From the NCBI GenBank assembly GCA_016932385.1, contig JAFGCY010000096.1:62001-126000 (forward strand): DNA of 64,000 nucleotides, in the 5' to 3' direction. Below are positions 31,137 through 40,035 of the stretch, piece by piece. Source of the DNA: a bacterium (GTDB lineage: Bacteria > 4484-113 > JAFGCY01). The stretch's first letter is position 1; every line of letters starts with the position of its first letter. A model generated the notes under the pieces. That model saw only the letters and a list, made by a program, of their open reading frames with translations. It was not told the origin of the DNA and made no database searches. The translations under genes were made by a program, and so were the position numbers.

Positions 31137-32330
31137 ATGCCATATTTCCCGGAAGCGCCACCGGCACCGCCGGTCGAACCGGCCGGTGACATCGAGCAGT
31201 TCGCGGCGGAATACCGCGCCTCCCTGCCGATCACCGGCAAATTCATCTACCTGAACCACGCCAGCGTCGGCCCGCTCTCGGACTGGGTTGTCGCCGCGGC
31301 GGCGGAGCAGTTCACCCAGCAGCAGATGGACCTGACCGTCACCCAGGACGAGTGGTTCAACGGCTGGCGCCTGGCGCGCCAGCGCATCGGCGAGTTGATC
31401 AACACCAGCAAGGACAACATCTGCATTGTCCCCAACACCTGGGCCGGGCTGGCCCGTGCTTTTTCCGCCCTGCCCCTCGGCCCGGAGGATGAGGTGCTGT
31501 TTCCCACCGACGAGTTTCCCAGCCTGTATTTCGCGCTCAGTGAACTGCGGGCGCGCGGCTGCGCCGTCCGCGCCGTGGAGTCGGGCGCCGGCGACGGCGT
31601 CGTACGTACGGCGGACCTTCTCGCGGCCCTCGGACCCCGCACGAAGCTGGTCGCCACCAGCTGGGTCAATTTCTTCCACGGCTTCAAGCACGATCTGGAC
31701 GCCCTCGGCGCGGCCTGCCGGGCCAACGGGACCTGGCTCGTCGTCGACGCGATCCAGGGACTGGGCCAACTGGCGCTGGATGTCGAGAAAACCGGCGTGC
31801 ATTTCGTCTCCTGCAACGGCGCCAAGTGGCTGTGCTCGCCGCTCGGCAGTGGCTTCTTATACGTCGCGCCGGATGTGCCACTGGAGATCACGCCGCGGCT
31901 GGAGGGCTGGTTCTCGATGGAACTCAACCACGACCAATATACCGATCGCGCGATCCAGCCCAAGGCCAACGCCAACCGCTTCGGCACGGGCACCGTCCCG
32001 CTGGCCAACACCTACGGCCTGCGTCGGTCCTGCGAGGTCCTGCTGGCCGCCGGGCCAAAACGGGCCGAGGCGCGCGCGCTCAAACTGGCGGAGACGATAG
32101 CCGCGGCCACCGTCGACGCGGGGATCCGGCTGGTTTCCGACCGGATCAACGGACCCTCGGCGATCGTCAGCATGAAGTTAGCCGACTGCCCGGCCCTGCC
32201 GGACGCCTTGAAGGCCCGGCGCGTGGCGTTTTCCGTGCGGGAAGGCGCGGTGCGCTTAAGCCCGCACTGGTATTCGGACCAGGCCGAAGTCGAAATCGTC
32301 AACGCGATCATCCGCCAGCACGGCCCCTGA
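31137..32330 (+). CDS. Class V aminotransferase family PLP enzyme
   Basis: The 397-residue enzyme has the class V fold: YLNHASVGPLSDWV near the N-terminus, a VPNTWAGLARAFSALPL phosphate-binding region, the PLP Asp in WLVVDAIQGLGQLALDV and the Schiff-base Lys in VSCNGAKWLCSPLGSGFLY. The C-terminal small domain ends SVREGAVRLSPHWYS. It lacks the SufS/IscS catalytic Cys loop, so it is more likely an isopenicillin-epimerase-like or alanine/serine-type enzyme than a desulfurase. Substrate unknown. Confidence 0.85.
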   Translation: MPYFPEAPPAPPVEPAGDIEQFAAEYRASLPITGKFIYLNHASVGPLSDWVVAAAAEQFTQQQMDLTVTQDEWFNGWRLARQRIGELINTSKDNICIVPNTWAGLARAFSALPLGPEDEVLFPTDEFPSLYFALSELRARGCAVRAVESGAGDGVVRTADLLAALGPRTKLVATSWVNFFHGFKHDLDALGAACRANGTWLVVDAIQGLGQLALDVEKTGVHFVSCNGAKWLCSPLGSGFLYVAPDVPLEITPRLEGWFSMELNHDQYTDRAIQPKANANRFGTGTVPLANTYGLRRSCEVLLAAGPKRAEARALKLAETIAAATVDAGIRLVSDRINGPSAIVSMKLADCPALPDALKARRVAFSVREGAVRLSPHWYSDQAEVEIVNAIIRQHGP

Positions 32331-32450
32331 CCGCCGCACTCGCCCGTGGGTGTCCGGTGCCGGTCATGCTCCGCCGGACCCGGCGGCAGCATCACGCTGT
32401 AACATGTATCATATACACAGCTGATCTCGCGATTGAGCCCAGTTCTAGTC

Positions 32451-34268
32451 ATGAACGCAGAAACGCCGGACAACGCAATGCAGACCGCCTCCCCGGACGG
32501 TTCGGCGCTGCTCGGGCTGCTGAATTCCTTGAATCTCCCGATCTGGATCTTCAGCGGCCAGCAGCTGGTGTTCAGCAACAAAACCGCGCAGGCGATTGCG
32601 CTGGTGGTTGGACACGACCTGATCGAACCGGCTGAAGTGCCGGCTTACCTGCTGCGTGCGATCGCCGGCCAGCGCCAGGCTAAACGCTGCACCAGCGCCG
32701 AGGAGATCGGTTACTACGAACACCGGCCGTATGCGGATACGCCGCCGTTGGTGGGAACGCTGGCTCGCCACGACCTGCCGGGCGGCCAGGTGACGGTTAC
32801 GCTCCAGCCATCGGTCTATCCCGAGCACGAAGCGCCGCCGTACCTGCGCGAAGACGAGCCTGTCAGCAAGGATGAGCGTGAGCGCCAGATGGCCTTGTTC
32901 GCGGAGTACAATCCAAACCCCATCCTCCGCTTTGACAGCCGTGGCACGATCCTCTCGGCCAACTCGAGCGCGATCCAGGCTTTTGGCGAGCTGTCCGGCC
33001 GGGTCAAGCTGGGTGATCTGCTGCCGCAACTTAACAAGCTCAACCTGAGCCAGATCATCTCCGCCGGTGAACGGCTGGTCATCGAACACCGCATCGGCCT
33101 GCGCTATTTCGACTTCCTGGTCCGCGGAGTACCGGAGCTGAGTGCCGGACATATCTACGGCACGGACATCAGCAAGCGCAAAATCGCCGAAGAGGCCGCG
33201 CAGGCCGAATGCGACAAGCTCTCCACGATGCTTTCGGACATCGAGGAAGGGGTGCTGCTGGTCAACTCCGACAATAGCGTGATTGAGACCAATGCCTTTT
33301 TCTGCCGGTTTTTCGCTATCGATCGCGGGGCGATCATCGGCAAGGATGTGTTTCAACTCACCGCCCAGCTCGCGCCGAAGATGTTGCCGCGCGTGCGGCA
33401 GCTGATCGATGACTTCACGCAGCTGAAGCGAACCGAGCCGTATGTGATTCAGCGTCAATACCGCGATGGCGAAGTCCTGCTGCGCGTAAATCCGATCGTG
33501 TTAGGCGACCGTTATCTGGGCTTGGTGGCTAATATCCTGGATGTCACCGAACTGGTCGCCGCGCGCAAGCTCGCCGAGTCGGCCAACCAATCCAAGACCC
33601 AATTCCTGGCCAACATGAGCCACGAATTGCGCACGCCGCTGACCATCATCAACGGCTTCAGCGAGGTGCTCTTGGAGAAGTCGTTCGGCCCGTTGACCGA
33701 ACAGCAGGAGCACTACCTCAAGCAGATCCAGTCGAGCGGCCAGCACCTGCTGGCGATCATCAGCGACCTGCTGGACCTGGCGCGGATCGAATCCGGCCGC
33801 CTGGAGCTGGACATCAAGGATTGCGACCTGGGCTTAGCCTGCCGCGAGGTGATGCTGATGATCGAGCCGCGCCTGCGCGCCAATGTCACGCTAACCCAGG
33901 ACCTGCCCGCCGAACCCGTGATCGTCCCGGCCGACTACCTGCGCATGAAACAGGTGCTGCTCAATCTGCTCTCGAACGCCGCCAAGTTCACCTACGAAGG
34001 GCATGTCAATGTCTGGTTGCGCCAGACCGCTGATGGTGCCGAAGTCGGCGTCGACGACACCGGCATCGGGATCGGCCCCGAGGACCTGGACCGCCTGTTT
34101 AAGCCGTTTGAGCAGGTCCAGGAGAAAAACACCTCCTCCACGCAGGGCACCGGCCTGGGCCTGGCGCTCTGCCGCGAGATCGTCTACGCGCACAAGGGCA
34201 GGATCGAGGTTTCCAGCACGGTTGATGTCGGCAGTTCTTTCCGCGTCATTCTGCCCAAAGCCGGCTGA
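32451..34268 (+). CDS. PAS-domain sensor histidine kinase
   Basis: A soluble kinase of about 605 residues. The N-terminal part holds PAS-like domains (about 20-120, 145-240, 255-365; for example NPNPILRFDSRGTILSANSS and GVLLVNSDNSVIETNAFFC). Then comes HisKA with the phospho-acceptor in MSHELRTPLTIING and HATPase with N-box LLNLLSNAAKFT, G1 VDDTGIGI and G2 GTGLGLALC. No membrane segment is seen. The start may be ATG 32451 or TTG 32433; neither has a ribosome site. A receiver-kinase hybrid follows 128 nt downstream and is the likely partner. Confidence 0.93.
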   Translation: MNAETPDNAMQTASPDGSALLGLLNSLNLPIWIFSGQQLVFSNKTAQAIALVVGHDLIEPAEVPAYLLRAIAGQRQAKRCTSAEEIGYYEHRPYADTPPLVGTLARHDLPGGQVTVTLQPSVYPEHEAPPYLREDEPVSKDERERQMALFAEYNPNPILRFDSRGTILSANSSAIQAFGELSGRVKLGDLLPQLNKLNLSQIISAGERLVIEHRIGLRYFDFLVRGVPELSAGHIYGTDISKRKIAEEAAQAECDKLSTMLSDIEEGVLLVNSDNSVIETNAFFCRFFAIDRGAIIGKDVFQLTAQLAPKMLPRVRQLIDDFTQLKRTEPYVIQRQYRDGEVLLRVNPIVLGDRYLGLVANILDVTELVAARKLAESANQSKTQFLANMSHELRTPLTIINGFSEVLLEKSFGPLTEQQEHYLKQIQSSGQHLLAIISDLLDLARIESGRLELDIKDCDLGLACREVMLMIEPRLRANVTLTQDLPAEPVIVPADYLRMKQVLLNLLSNAAKFTYEGHVNVWLRQTADGAEVGVDDTGIGIGPEDLDRLFKPFEQVQEKNTSSTQGTGLGLALCREIVYAHKGRIEVSSTVDVGSSFRVILPKAG

Positions 34269-34396
34269 TCCTCCAGTCGGCCGCGATTTACGTCACCTCC
34301 GGAGTATGGCCCCGCGTCGATTGCACGGTATACTTGCACGCTTAAGCCGGTGTATTTAATAGCAGTGGATCAATATCACCGGCCGGTTGAGGCAAG

Positions 34397-35509
34397 ATGA
34401 ACAACCCGCCGATTGTGGTAGTTGTCGACGACGAACCTGCGATCCTGGACCTGATCCAGGCGCAGTTGGCCGCGGAAAATTACGACATCCGCCCCTACGC
34501 CAGCGGCACGCTTCTACTGGACGACCTTGAAATCCTGGCCACCGCCGACTTGTTCTTGCTGGATGTGATGATGCCGGCTATTTCCGGCTTCGAGCTTTGC
34601 CAGGTGATCCGTGAACGGCGTTCGTCATTTGCCCCGATCATTCTGGTCACGGCACTCGGCGATGTGGAACACAAGGTTCGCGGGCTCAACGCCGGCGCCG
34701 ACGACTTCCTGACCAAGCCCACCAACACCGCGGAGATGAAAGCGCGGATCCGCGCCAACTTGCGCGCGCGCGAATACTACTGCCAGCTGGAGCTGGCCAA
34801 ACAGGATGTGGAACGCTTGTCGCTGTTCAAGGACAAGCTGATGGACATGATCGTCCATGACATCCGCAACCCGCTCGGCTCGGTCGCGCTGTCGATCCAG
34901 CTGATGGGCGACCCGCCGAACCCGGCCAAGGTCGATCCGACCACCTGGCAGCTGACCGGCCGGCAGGTGGACTTCGCGCTCGAGATGTGCGAGCAGCTGC
35001 TGGATATCAAGCGCCAGCAGTCCAACGAACTGGAAGTGCTTCCCTATGTCGTCCACCTGCGGGAAACGGTCAACCAGGCGGTGCAGCCGCTGTTGCTCTT
35101 CGCCCGTGAGCGGAAAGTCGAGATCAAGTCCGACATCGAGGACCTGACCTTCGAGTCCGATGAACGCCTGCTAACGCGTATCCTGATGAACCTACTGAAC
35201 AACGCCGTGAAGTTTTCGCCCGGCGAAGACGCGGTGGAGATCAAGGGCCGGCGCGCCGGCGACCAGGTGGTGATCACCGTCGTCGATCACGGTCCGGGTA
35301 TCCCGCACGAATTCCAGGACAAGATCTTCGAGCTGTTCAGCACCGCCGAAGTCAGCCGGCAGGTCCGCGGGTACGGGATCGGCCTGGCGTTCTGCAGCAT
35401 GGCCGTGCAGTCGCTGGGCGGCTTCATCACAGTGGAGAGCGAACCCGGCCAGGGCAGCCGCTTCATCGTCACCCTGCCCTGGGTTGAAGCTCGCGAAGAG
35501 GAATTCTAA
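34397..35509 (+). CDS. Receiver-histidine kinase hybrid (REC-HisKA-HATPase)
   Basis: The 370-residue protein starts with a receiver domain (1-125: VVVVDDEP, phospho-acceptor Asp in FLLDVMMP, VTALGD, conserved Lys in LTKPTN), followed by HisKA (acceptor in IVHDIRNPLGS) and HATPase (LMNLLNNAVKFS, DHGPGIP, GYGIGLAFC). Such proteins act as intermediate kinases whose activity is set by their own receiver. ATG 34397 has GAGG 5 nt upstream. The stop overlaps that of the convergent MATE gene. Confidence 0.95.
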   Translation: MNNPPIVVVVDDEPAILDLIQAQLAAENYDIRPYASGTLLLDDLEILATADLFLLDVMMPAISGFELCQVIRERRSSFAPIILVTALGDVEHKVRGLNAGADDFLTKPTNTAEMKARIRANLRAREYYCQLELAKQDVERLSLFKDKLMDMIVHDIRNPLGSVALSIQLMGDPPNPAKVDPTTWQLTGRQVDFALEMCEQLLDIKRQQSNELEVLPYVVHLRETVNQAVQPLLLFARERKVEIKSDIEDLTFESDERLLTRILMNLLNNAVKFSPGEDAVEIKGRRAGDQVVITVVDHGPGIPHEFQDKIFELFSTAEVSRQVRGYGIGLAFCSMAVQSLGGFITVESEPGQGSRFIVTLPWVEAREEEF

Positions 35510-36939
35510 ACCTCGGCCAGTTTGATCCGCTGCCACTTGCCGCTGCGAAATCGCAGATAACTCAGCGTCGCCTCGACGTAGACCGAAAGTGTCATCGCCC
35601 ACCAGACGCCGTCAAGTCCCAGCCCCAGTCCCAGTCCCGTGCCCCAGATATCGGACAGAGCCATGAAGGCCACCAGCGGAATCCGCACCAGCCACATCGA
35701 CGTCAGCGTGATCAACGCCGCGACGCGCGTGTCGCCGCTGCCGCGCAACACGCCGTTCATCGTCATGGCGACGGCCAGGCCCGGCAGGCACAGTGCGATG
35801 ATCCTGAGGAAGCTCGCCGCCACCGGAGCCACCTCGGGCGCGTTGTGCGCGATGAAGACGGCGATGAACGCCTGCGGGAACAGGTACAGCAATGTCCCCA
35901 TCGAGAGCATGATCAGCTCGCTGAAGCCCAGGCAATATAGCGCGCTGGTGCGCGCCTGCTCGGGTTGCTCGGCGCCCAGGTTCTGCCCGACCAGCGTGCT
36001 GGCCGCCACGGAAAAGGCGAAGGCCGGCATGAAGGCCAGGCTCTCGGCCATCAGCCCGACTACCAGCGCGCCTTGCCCGACCACGCTATTCGGCAGATAG
36101 GTAATGAGCTTGATTAACAGCAGCATCGCCAGCGAGCGCGCCACCACTTGCAGCGATGCCGGCAACCCCAGCCTGAGCATCTCCCAGGTCCGCCGGAGCG
36201 GCGCGACCAGGATGTTCGCGTCGAAGGCAATCGCCTTCTGCTTGAGCAGCATCACGATCGCCACCGTGGAGGTCAGCGTGACGGTCGCCGATGTCGACCA
36301 GGCGCAGCCGGCCACCTCGTAGCGCTGGATCAGCAAGTAGTTGCCGACGAAGTTGGCGATGTTGGCGATCACCAGCAGCCACATCGGGTACAACGTCCGG
36401 CCCAGGCTGTTGAAGACGCTGATCACGGCGAACTGCGCGCCCATGCCGGCCATGCCGATGAAGATCACGCGCATGTAATCCCAGGCATACTGCTTGGTCA
36501 GCACGGCCAGCTGCGGATCCAGGTCGGCGGCCTCGCTGTGAACCATGTATTTCACCGGTCCCCCGCCGATCAGAAGCCCCAGGATCATCATCAGCACACC
36601 GGCGATCAGCCCGGCGATCACGCCGATGCTGGCGTAGGCCCGGGCGCGGTCGTGGTCCTGGGCCCCGGTGAACCGCGCGACATAGGCAGTGATACCAGCG
36701 CCCAAGCCCATGAACAGCGCGCTGACCAGCCAGATACTCTGCCGGCCCACCGCCAGGCTCGCCAGGGCCGCCCCGCCCAGGCCGCTGATCATCCGGACGT
36801 CGACGAAACCGATCAGCGTCTGCAGGGCGTTGGTGGCCGTGACCGGCAGCGACAGCCACAACACCGTACGCGCCAGTTCGCGGCCGGACGACCAACGCGT
36901 CAACTGGATGTTTTTATGGGAAAACCAGGGCTGCGCCAT
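35506..36939 (-). CDS. MATE family efflux transporter
   Basis: A 477-residue inner-membrane protein with about 12 hydrophobic segments in two homologous halves. The first half opens LPVTATNALQTLIGFVDVRMISGLGGAALA, a form of the MATE entry motif, and the second contains GLMAESLAFMPAFAFSVAASTLVGQNLGA, the classic MATE repeat. MATE pumps export drugs or organic cations with Na+ or H+. Substrate unknown. The start ATG 36939 is preceded by TAGTAT with a 7-nt gap; the longer frame to 36996 lacks any site. Confidence 0.92.
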   Translation of the reverse strand: MAQPWFSHKNIQLTRWSSGRELARTVLWLSLPVTATNALQTLIGFVDVRMISGLGGAALASLAVGRQSIWLVSALFMGLGAGITAYVARFTGAQDHDRARAYASIGVIAGLIAGVLMMILGLLIGGGPVKYMVHSEAADLDPQLAVLTKQYAWDYMRVIFIGMAGMGAQFAVISVFNSLGRTLYPMWLLVIANIANFVGNYLLIQRYEVAGCAWSTSATVTLTSTVAIVMLLKQKAIAFDANILVAPLRRTWEMLRLGLPASLQVVARSLAMLLLIKLITYLPNSVVGQGALVVGLMAESLAFMPAFAFSVAASTLVGQNLGAEQPEQARTSALYCLGFSELIMLSMGTLLYLFPQAFIAVFIAHNAPEVAPVAASFLRIIALCLPGLAVAMTMNGVLRGSGDTRVAALITLTSMWLVRIPLVAFMALSDIWGTGLGLGLGLDGVWWAMTLSVYVEATLSYLRFRSGKWQRIKLAEV

Positions 36940-36946
36940 TGCATCA

Positions 36947-36952
36947 ATACTA
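36947..36952 (-). promoter_or_regulatory. -10 box, leaderless start of the MATE gene
   Basis: TAGTAT on the minus strand ends 7 nt before ATG 36939. No Shine-Dalgarno. Confidence 0.4.
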
Positions 36953-37016
36953 CCCGATTGCGCCCGGCACCCATCCAAAACCGGGCACGATAACAATTAA
37001 ATACGAAGGTATTACA

Positions 37017-37310
37017 ATGCTGATGATGAACGCACCACAACCTGCAGTAACCGTCTATGGCGCCGACTGGTGCCTCGATTGCGTCCGTTCCAAACGCTTC
37101 CTCGACGAGCACGGCGTTAGCTACGAGTGGCTCGATATCCAGCAGCAACCGGAACTGGCCGAAAAGGTGATCGAACTGAATATTCAGGGCGGATTCGGTC
37201 CGAAACGGCGCATTCCGCTGATCCTGATCGGCGCGCAGATCCTATCCGAACCTTCCGATGAAGAACTGGGCCGAGCCCTGGCAAGCGGCCAGACGGCCGA
37301 ATCGGGCTAG
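37017..37310 (+). CDS. Glutaredoxin-like protein
   Basis: The 97-residue thioredoxin-fold protein has the redox motif in YGADWCLDCVRSKRFL (CxxC about 19-22) and the cis-Pro in RRIPLILIG. The short length and the DIQQQPELAEKV segment match the glutaredoxin/mycoredoxin group, which reduces protein or low-molecular-weight thiol mixed disulfides. ATG 37017 has AAGGT 6 nt upstream; an upstream in-frame ATG at 36939 is antisense to the MATE start. It is convergent with the receiver gene through a shared CTAG. Confidence 0.9.
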   Translation: MLMMNAPQPAVTVYGADWCLDCVRSKRFLDEHGVSYEWLDIQQQPELAEKVIELNIQGGFGPKRRIPLILIGAQILSEPSDEELGRALASGQTAESG

Positions 37311-37741
37311 CGCGACTGGATCAAGGCCTGGACGATATTGAGCAGCCGGTTGATGTTGACGGGCTTGGTTACGCACTCCGAAGCCCCGGAAGCCAGGGCC
37401 ATCGTCACCGCTTCGAGATCCATCCGGCCGGAGATAAAAATCACCTTCACCTCGGGCAGTTTTTCGCGGATTTTGATCAGGGTGCCGACGCCGTCCAGGC
37501 CCGGCATATCGTAGTCCAGCGAGATCAGATCGGGCATGAACGACACGGCCAGATCTACGGCTTTCAGCCCCGAATCCGCGGTGCGGACTTCATAGCCCTG
37601 CGATTGGAGTACCGAGCTGAAATTGCGCAGAAATGGCAGCGAGTCATCGACAAGCATCACCCGGCCCAGATTACCTCCGCTCGATCCACCACCCCGTACC
37701 GCGGAGTAATCGTATAGTTTGGGACACTGCCAGATTTTCAT
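37307..37741 (-). CDS. Single-domain response regulator
   Basis: A 144-residue protein with a receiver domain from about residue 26: VMLVDDSLPFL (acidic pair), phospho-acceptor Asp in LISLDYDMPGLDG, the Ser in VIFISGRMD and the Lys in VTKPVNI. The first 25 residues (WQCPKLYDYSAVRGGGSSGG) are a Gly/Ser-rich extension of unknown role. There is no output domain, so it works as a phosphorelay or CheY-like element. AAGGAG lies 11 nt before the ATG. No kinase is adjacent on the same strand. Confidence 0.92.
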   Translation of the reverse strand: MKIWQCPKLYDYSAVRGGGSSGGNLGRVMLVDDSLPFLRNFSSVLQSQGYEVRTADSGLKAVDLAVSFMPDLISLDYDMPGLDGVGTLIKIREKLPEVKVIFISGRMDLEAVTMALASGASECVTKPVNINRLLNIVQALIQSR

Positions 37742-37842
37742 TTGCTCTGGTACTCCTTGTCAGCAATCGTGTCGACCTGTGCGCGGGAAGTAAACCCACG
37801 TACCTGCCCATTCAACTCAGCCAGGAAGAGCACGTAACATCT

Positions 37843-37868
37843 TAGCGAAAACAAGCATGGTTTTGCTA
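37843..37868 (-). terminator. Possible terminator-like hairpin after pgpH
   Basis: TAGCGAAAAC and GTTTTGCTA pair with one bulged base around a 7-nt loop, between the pgpH stop and the receiver gene. The stem is AT-rich and no long T-tract follows, so the call is weak; an operator is equally possible. Confidence 0.3.
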
Positions 37869-37903
37869 AATTTCAACTGCTCTTAAACCAAGCGTTCAAA
37901 TGC

Positions 37904-40009
37904 TCAGCTCTTCGGGCCGCCGTTGTCGATGTAATGGAATTGCACCGTCGCCGGGTGGTCTTCCGGATACCGCACGCGCTGGTGTCGTTGGGCGACGAGG
38001 ATCCGGTTGAACGCGCGCTTGACCAGTTGCAGGTCGCCGATCGTCAGGCCGCTGGCGATGAGTTGCTCCTCATCGATTTTATCCGCCACGATCCGATCGA
38101 CGATGACGCGGATCTCCTCCGCTTCCACGATGCCCTTGGCGCGGATCACCGCTTCAGTTACATCGGCCAGCATGACGATCCCGCTTTCCCGGCTTGTGGG
38201 AATCGGCCCGCTGTAGCTGAAGTTCTTCTTGTCCGGCTCGGGATGCTCCTCCGGATTCTCCTGGTGCAGTTGCTGCGCTTTGTAGAAGAAGTAACGGATC
38301 AGATAGTTGCCGTGGTGCTCCTTGATGAACTGGTGCAGCTCGACCGGCAGCTTGTTTTCCTTGGCCATTTCGATCCCGTTGCTCACATGGTCGCGCAGAA
38401 TCTTGACCGACGTCTCCGGCGGTAAGCCCTGGTGGGGATTCTTGGTCAGGTCGTGGATGTTTTCGGCGAAGAAGCCGGGGCGCTTCAGCTTGCCGATATC
38501 GTGATAGAGCGCACCGACCTTGGCCAAAAGCGAGTTGAGACCGATCTCCTTGCAGGCCTCCTCCGACAGGTCCGCCACCATCTCGCTGTGGACGTAGGTC
38601 CCATGGGCCTCGCGCTTGAGTTGGCGCAGCAGCTCGTTCTCGGGATTGGCCAGCTCGAACAGCTTGCCCGGCGTCAACTGCGACGTCAGCGTTTCCACCA
38701 CCGGCAACAGCCCCAGCGCCAGCACCGCGGCGATGAAACCGGCCAGGAAGGCGATCACGAACACTTCCCAGTGCAGCGTCTGCACGGAGACCAGGATCAC
38801 CGTCGCCGCCAGCAGCATGTTGAACAGCCCCAGCGCGATACTGAACCAGACCTGCTGCTGCCGGGACGCGCTGGGCGCGATAAACACCGGGGGCAGGATG
38901 CCGCCGGCCAGGGTATAGAGCATCAGATCGGCGCCGAAATTCAGCGCCAGGCTGAGCATCAGTCCCAGCCCCAGCCCCAGATATAACGCCAGGGTGGAAT
39001 CGAATACCAGCACGATGATCGTTGCCAGCGCAGCGGCGGCGAAGGTTACGCCGTAGTACGAGAAGTTGAACGGCAGGCGGCCGATCACCAGCCCGATGAC
39101 CAGGAACAGCAGGAACAGGCTCGACAGCTGCAGCACGCCGGAGGTACTGCACAGCTGGGGCGTCATGCGCTGCAGGAACACATACCACCAGAACAGCAGC
39201 GCCAGCAGCACCAGCGCTGCGCCGCAGAACCGGAACAAGTTTTGCTGCAGCAGGTGCGGCCAGACGGCTTCCAGCTGTTGTTCGGCCCGTTTGTCCACCA
39301 CGTTGCCGGCGGTGATGATGACGCTGCCTTTCTCGATCGTCTGCTTGGCCAGTTCCTCGCGCTGGTCCGCCATCGTCGGCGGGGTGAATTCATTCTGGTT
39401 GGGGATGAGAAAATAGATGTAAATGTTCTCGGGCGTGCTGGCCAGCTCCGGTACCCCGCCCTGCTTCAGCGTCCGCAGGTAAGCGTCGTTGACCCCCTGG
39501 TCCATTGTCTGCTCAAGCTGGCTGCGCGCGGCGGCGAAGATGGTGTTCAGCCGCTCGTCGCTGAAACCCATCAGAATGATGATCACAGCTGTATCGCGCA
39601 GGTTGTATTTGCTTGCCAGCGTGGCAATCATGCCGGCTTCTTCCTCATCCGACCAATCCTGCTGGATCAGGCGTTGGCGCAAGGTGTTGAAATCAGCCCG
39701 GAACTGCTGCAGGCGGGCCAAGCTTTCGTCCTTCTTGGAGCTGTCGATGATGATGGTCGATGGGCTATCGCTCATCCGGCCTGTCAACAGCGCCAGTTCG
39801 GTCTGGTCAAGGTATTCCACCGTCACGGGCGCGAAAATCGTGTAAGGGACAATCTGCCCTTCCTTGTATTCACGCGGCCAGGCGTACAGGTAGCCGTATA
39901 TGATTCCCAGCGCGATCAGGTAAAACAGCGCGCCGATCAGAATCAGGCGCCAGGACGCCGGAATGCCTTTCTCCAGCGAGGTTCCGTGCTGTTTGTTTTT
40001 ATCGGTCAA
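37904..40009 (-). CDS. pgpH: 7TM-HD family phosphohydrolase (PgpH type)
   Basis: The 701-residue membrane protein has an N-terminal anchor (about 21-43), an extracytoplasmic domain (about 50-260), about seven membrane helices (about 265-455) and a cytoplasmic HD domain (about 480-640: THGTY-VHSEMVADL-like helix, ALYHDIGKLKRPGFFAENI with the HD pair, HVSNGIEMA, IKEHHG). This is the layout of PgpH, which degrades cyclic-di-AMP in Firmicutes, and a similar role is inferred. It begins at TTG 40009, 24 nt after phoH. The phoH-pgpH order is common in bacteria. Confidence 0.92.
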   Translation of the reverse strand: MTDKNKQHGTSLEKGIPASWRLILIGALFYLIALGIIYGYLYAWPREYKEGQIVPYTIFAPVTVEYLDQTELALLTGRMSDSPSTIIIDSSKKDESLARLQQFRADFNTLRQRLIQQDWSDEEEAGMIATLASKYNLRDTAVIIILMGFSDERLNTIFAAARSQLEQTMDQGVNDAYLRTLKQGGVPELASTPENIYIYFLIPNQNEFTPPTMADQREELAKQTIEKGSVIITAGNVVDKRAEQQLEAVWPHLLQQNLFRFCGAALVLLALLFWWYVFLQRMTPQLCSTSGVLQLSSLFLLFLVIGLVIGRLPFNFSYYGVTFAAAALATIIVLVFDSTLALYLGLGLGLMLSLALNFGADLMLYTLAGGILPPVFIAPSASRQQQVWFSIALGLFNMLLAATVILVSVQTLHWEVFVIAFLAGFIAAVLALGLLPVVETLTSQLTPGKLFELANPENELLRQLKREAHGTYVHSEMVADLSEEACKEIGLNSLLAKVGALYHDIGKLKRPGFFAENIHDLTKNPHQGLPPETSVKILRDHVSNGIEMAKENKLPVELHQFIKEHHGNYLIRYFFYKAQQLHQENPEEHPEPDKKNFSYSGPIPTSRESGIVMLADVTEAVIRAKGIVEAEEIRVIVDRIVADKIDEEQLIASGLTIGDLQLVKRAFNRILVAQRHQRVRYPEDHPATVQFHYIDNGGPKS

Positions 40010-40018
40010 AACACACCC

Positions 40019-40035
40019 GAGGTATTAAATACCTC
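40019..40035. promoter_or_regulatory. Perfect palindrome at the phoH-pgpH junction
   Basis: GAGGTATT-A-AATACCTC, 8-bp arms with a 1-nt centre, covering the phoH stop and the leader of pgpH. It includes GAGGT on both strands and could be an operator or hide a ribosome site. Confidence 0.45.

Noticed and set aside
32395-32417. Third copy of the SOS-like box upstream of the PAS kinase
   Set aside because: Shares only the ACATGTAT core (9 of 18 positions); the local palindrome TGTATCATATACA is a different motif.
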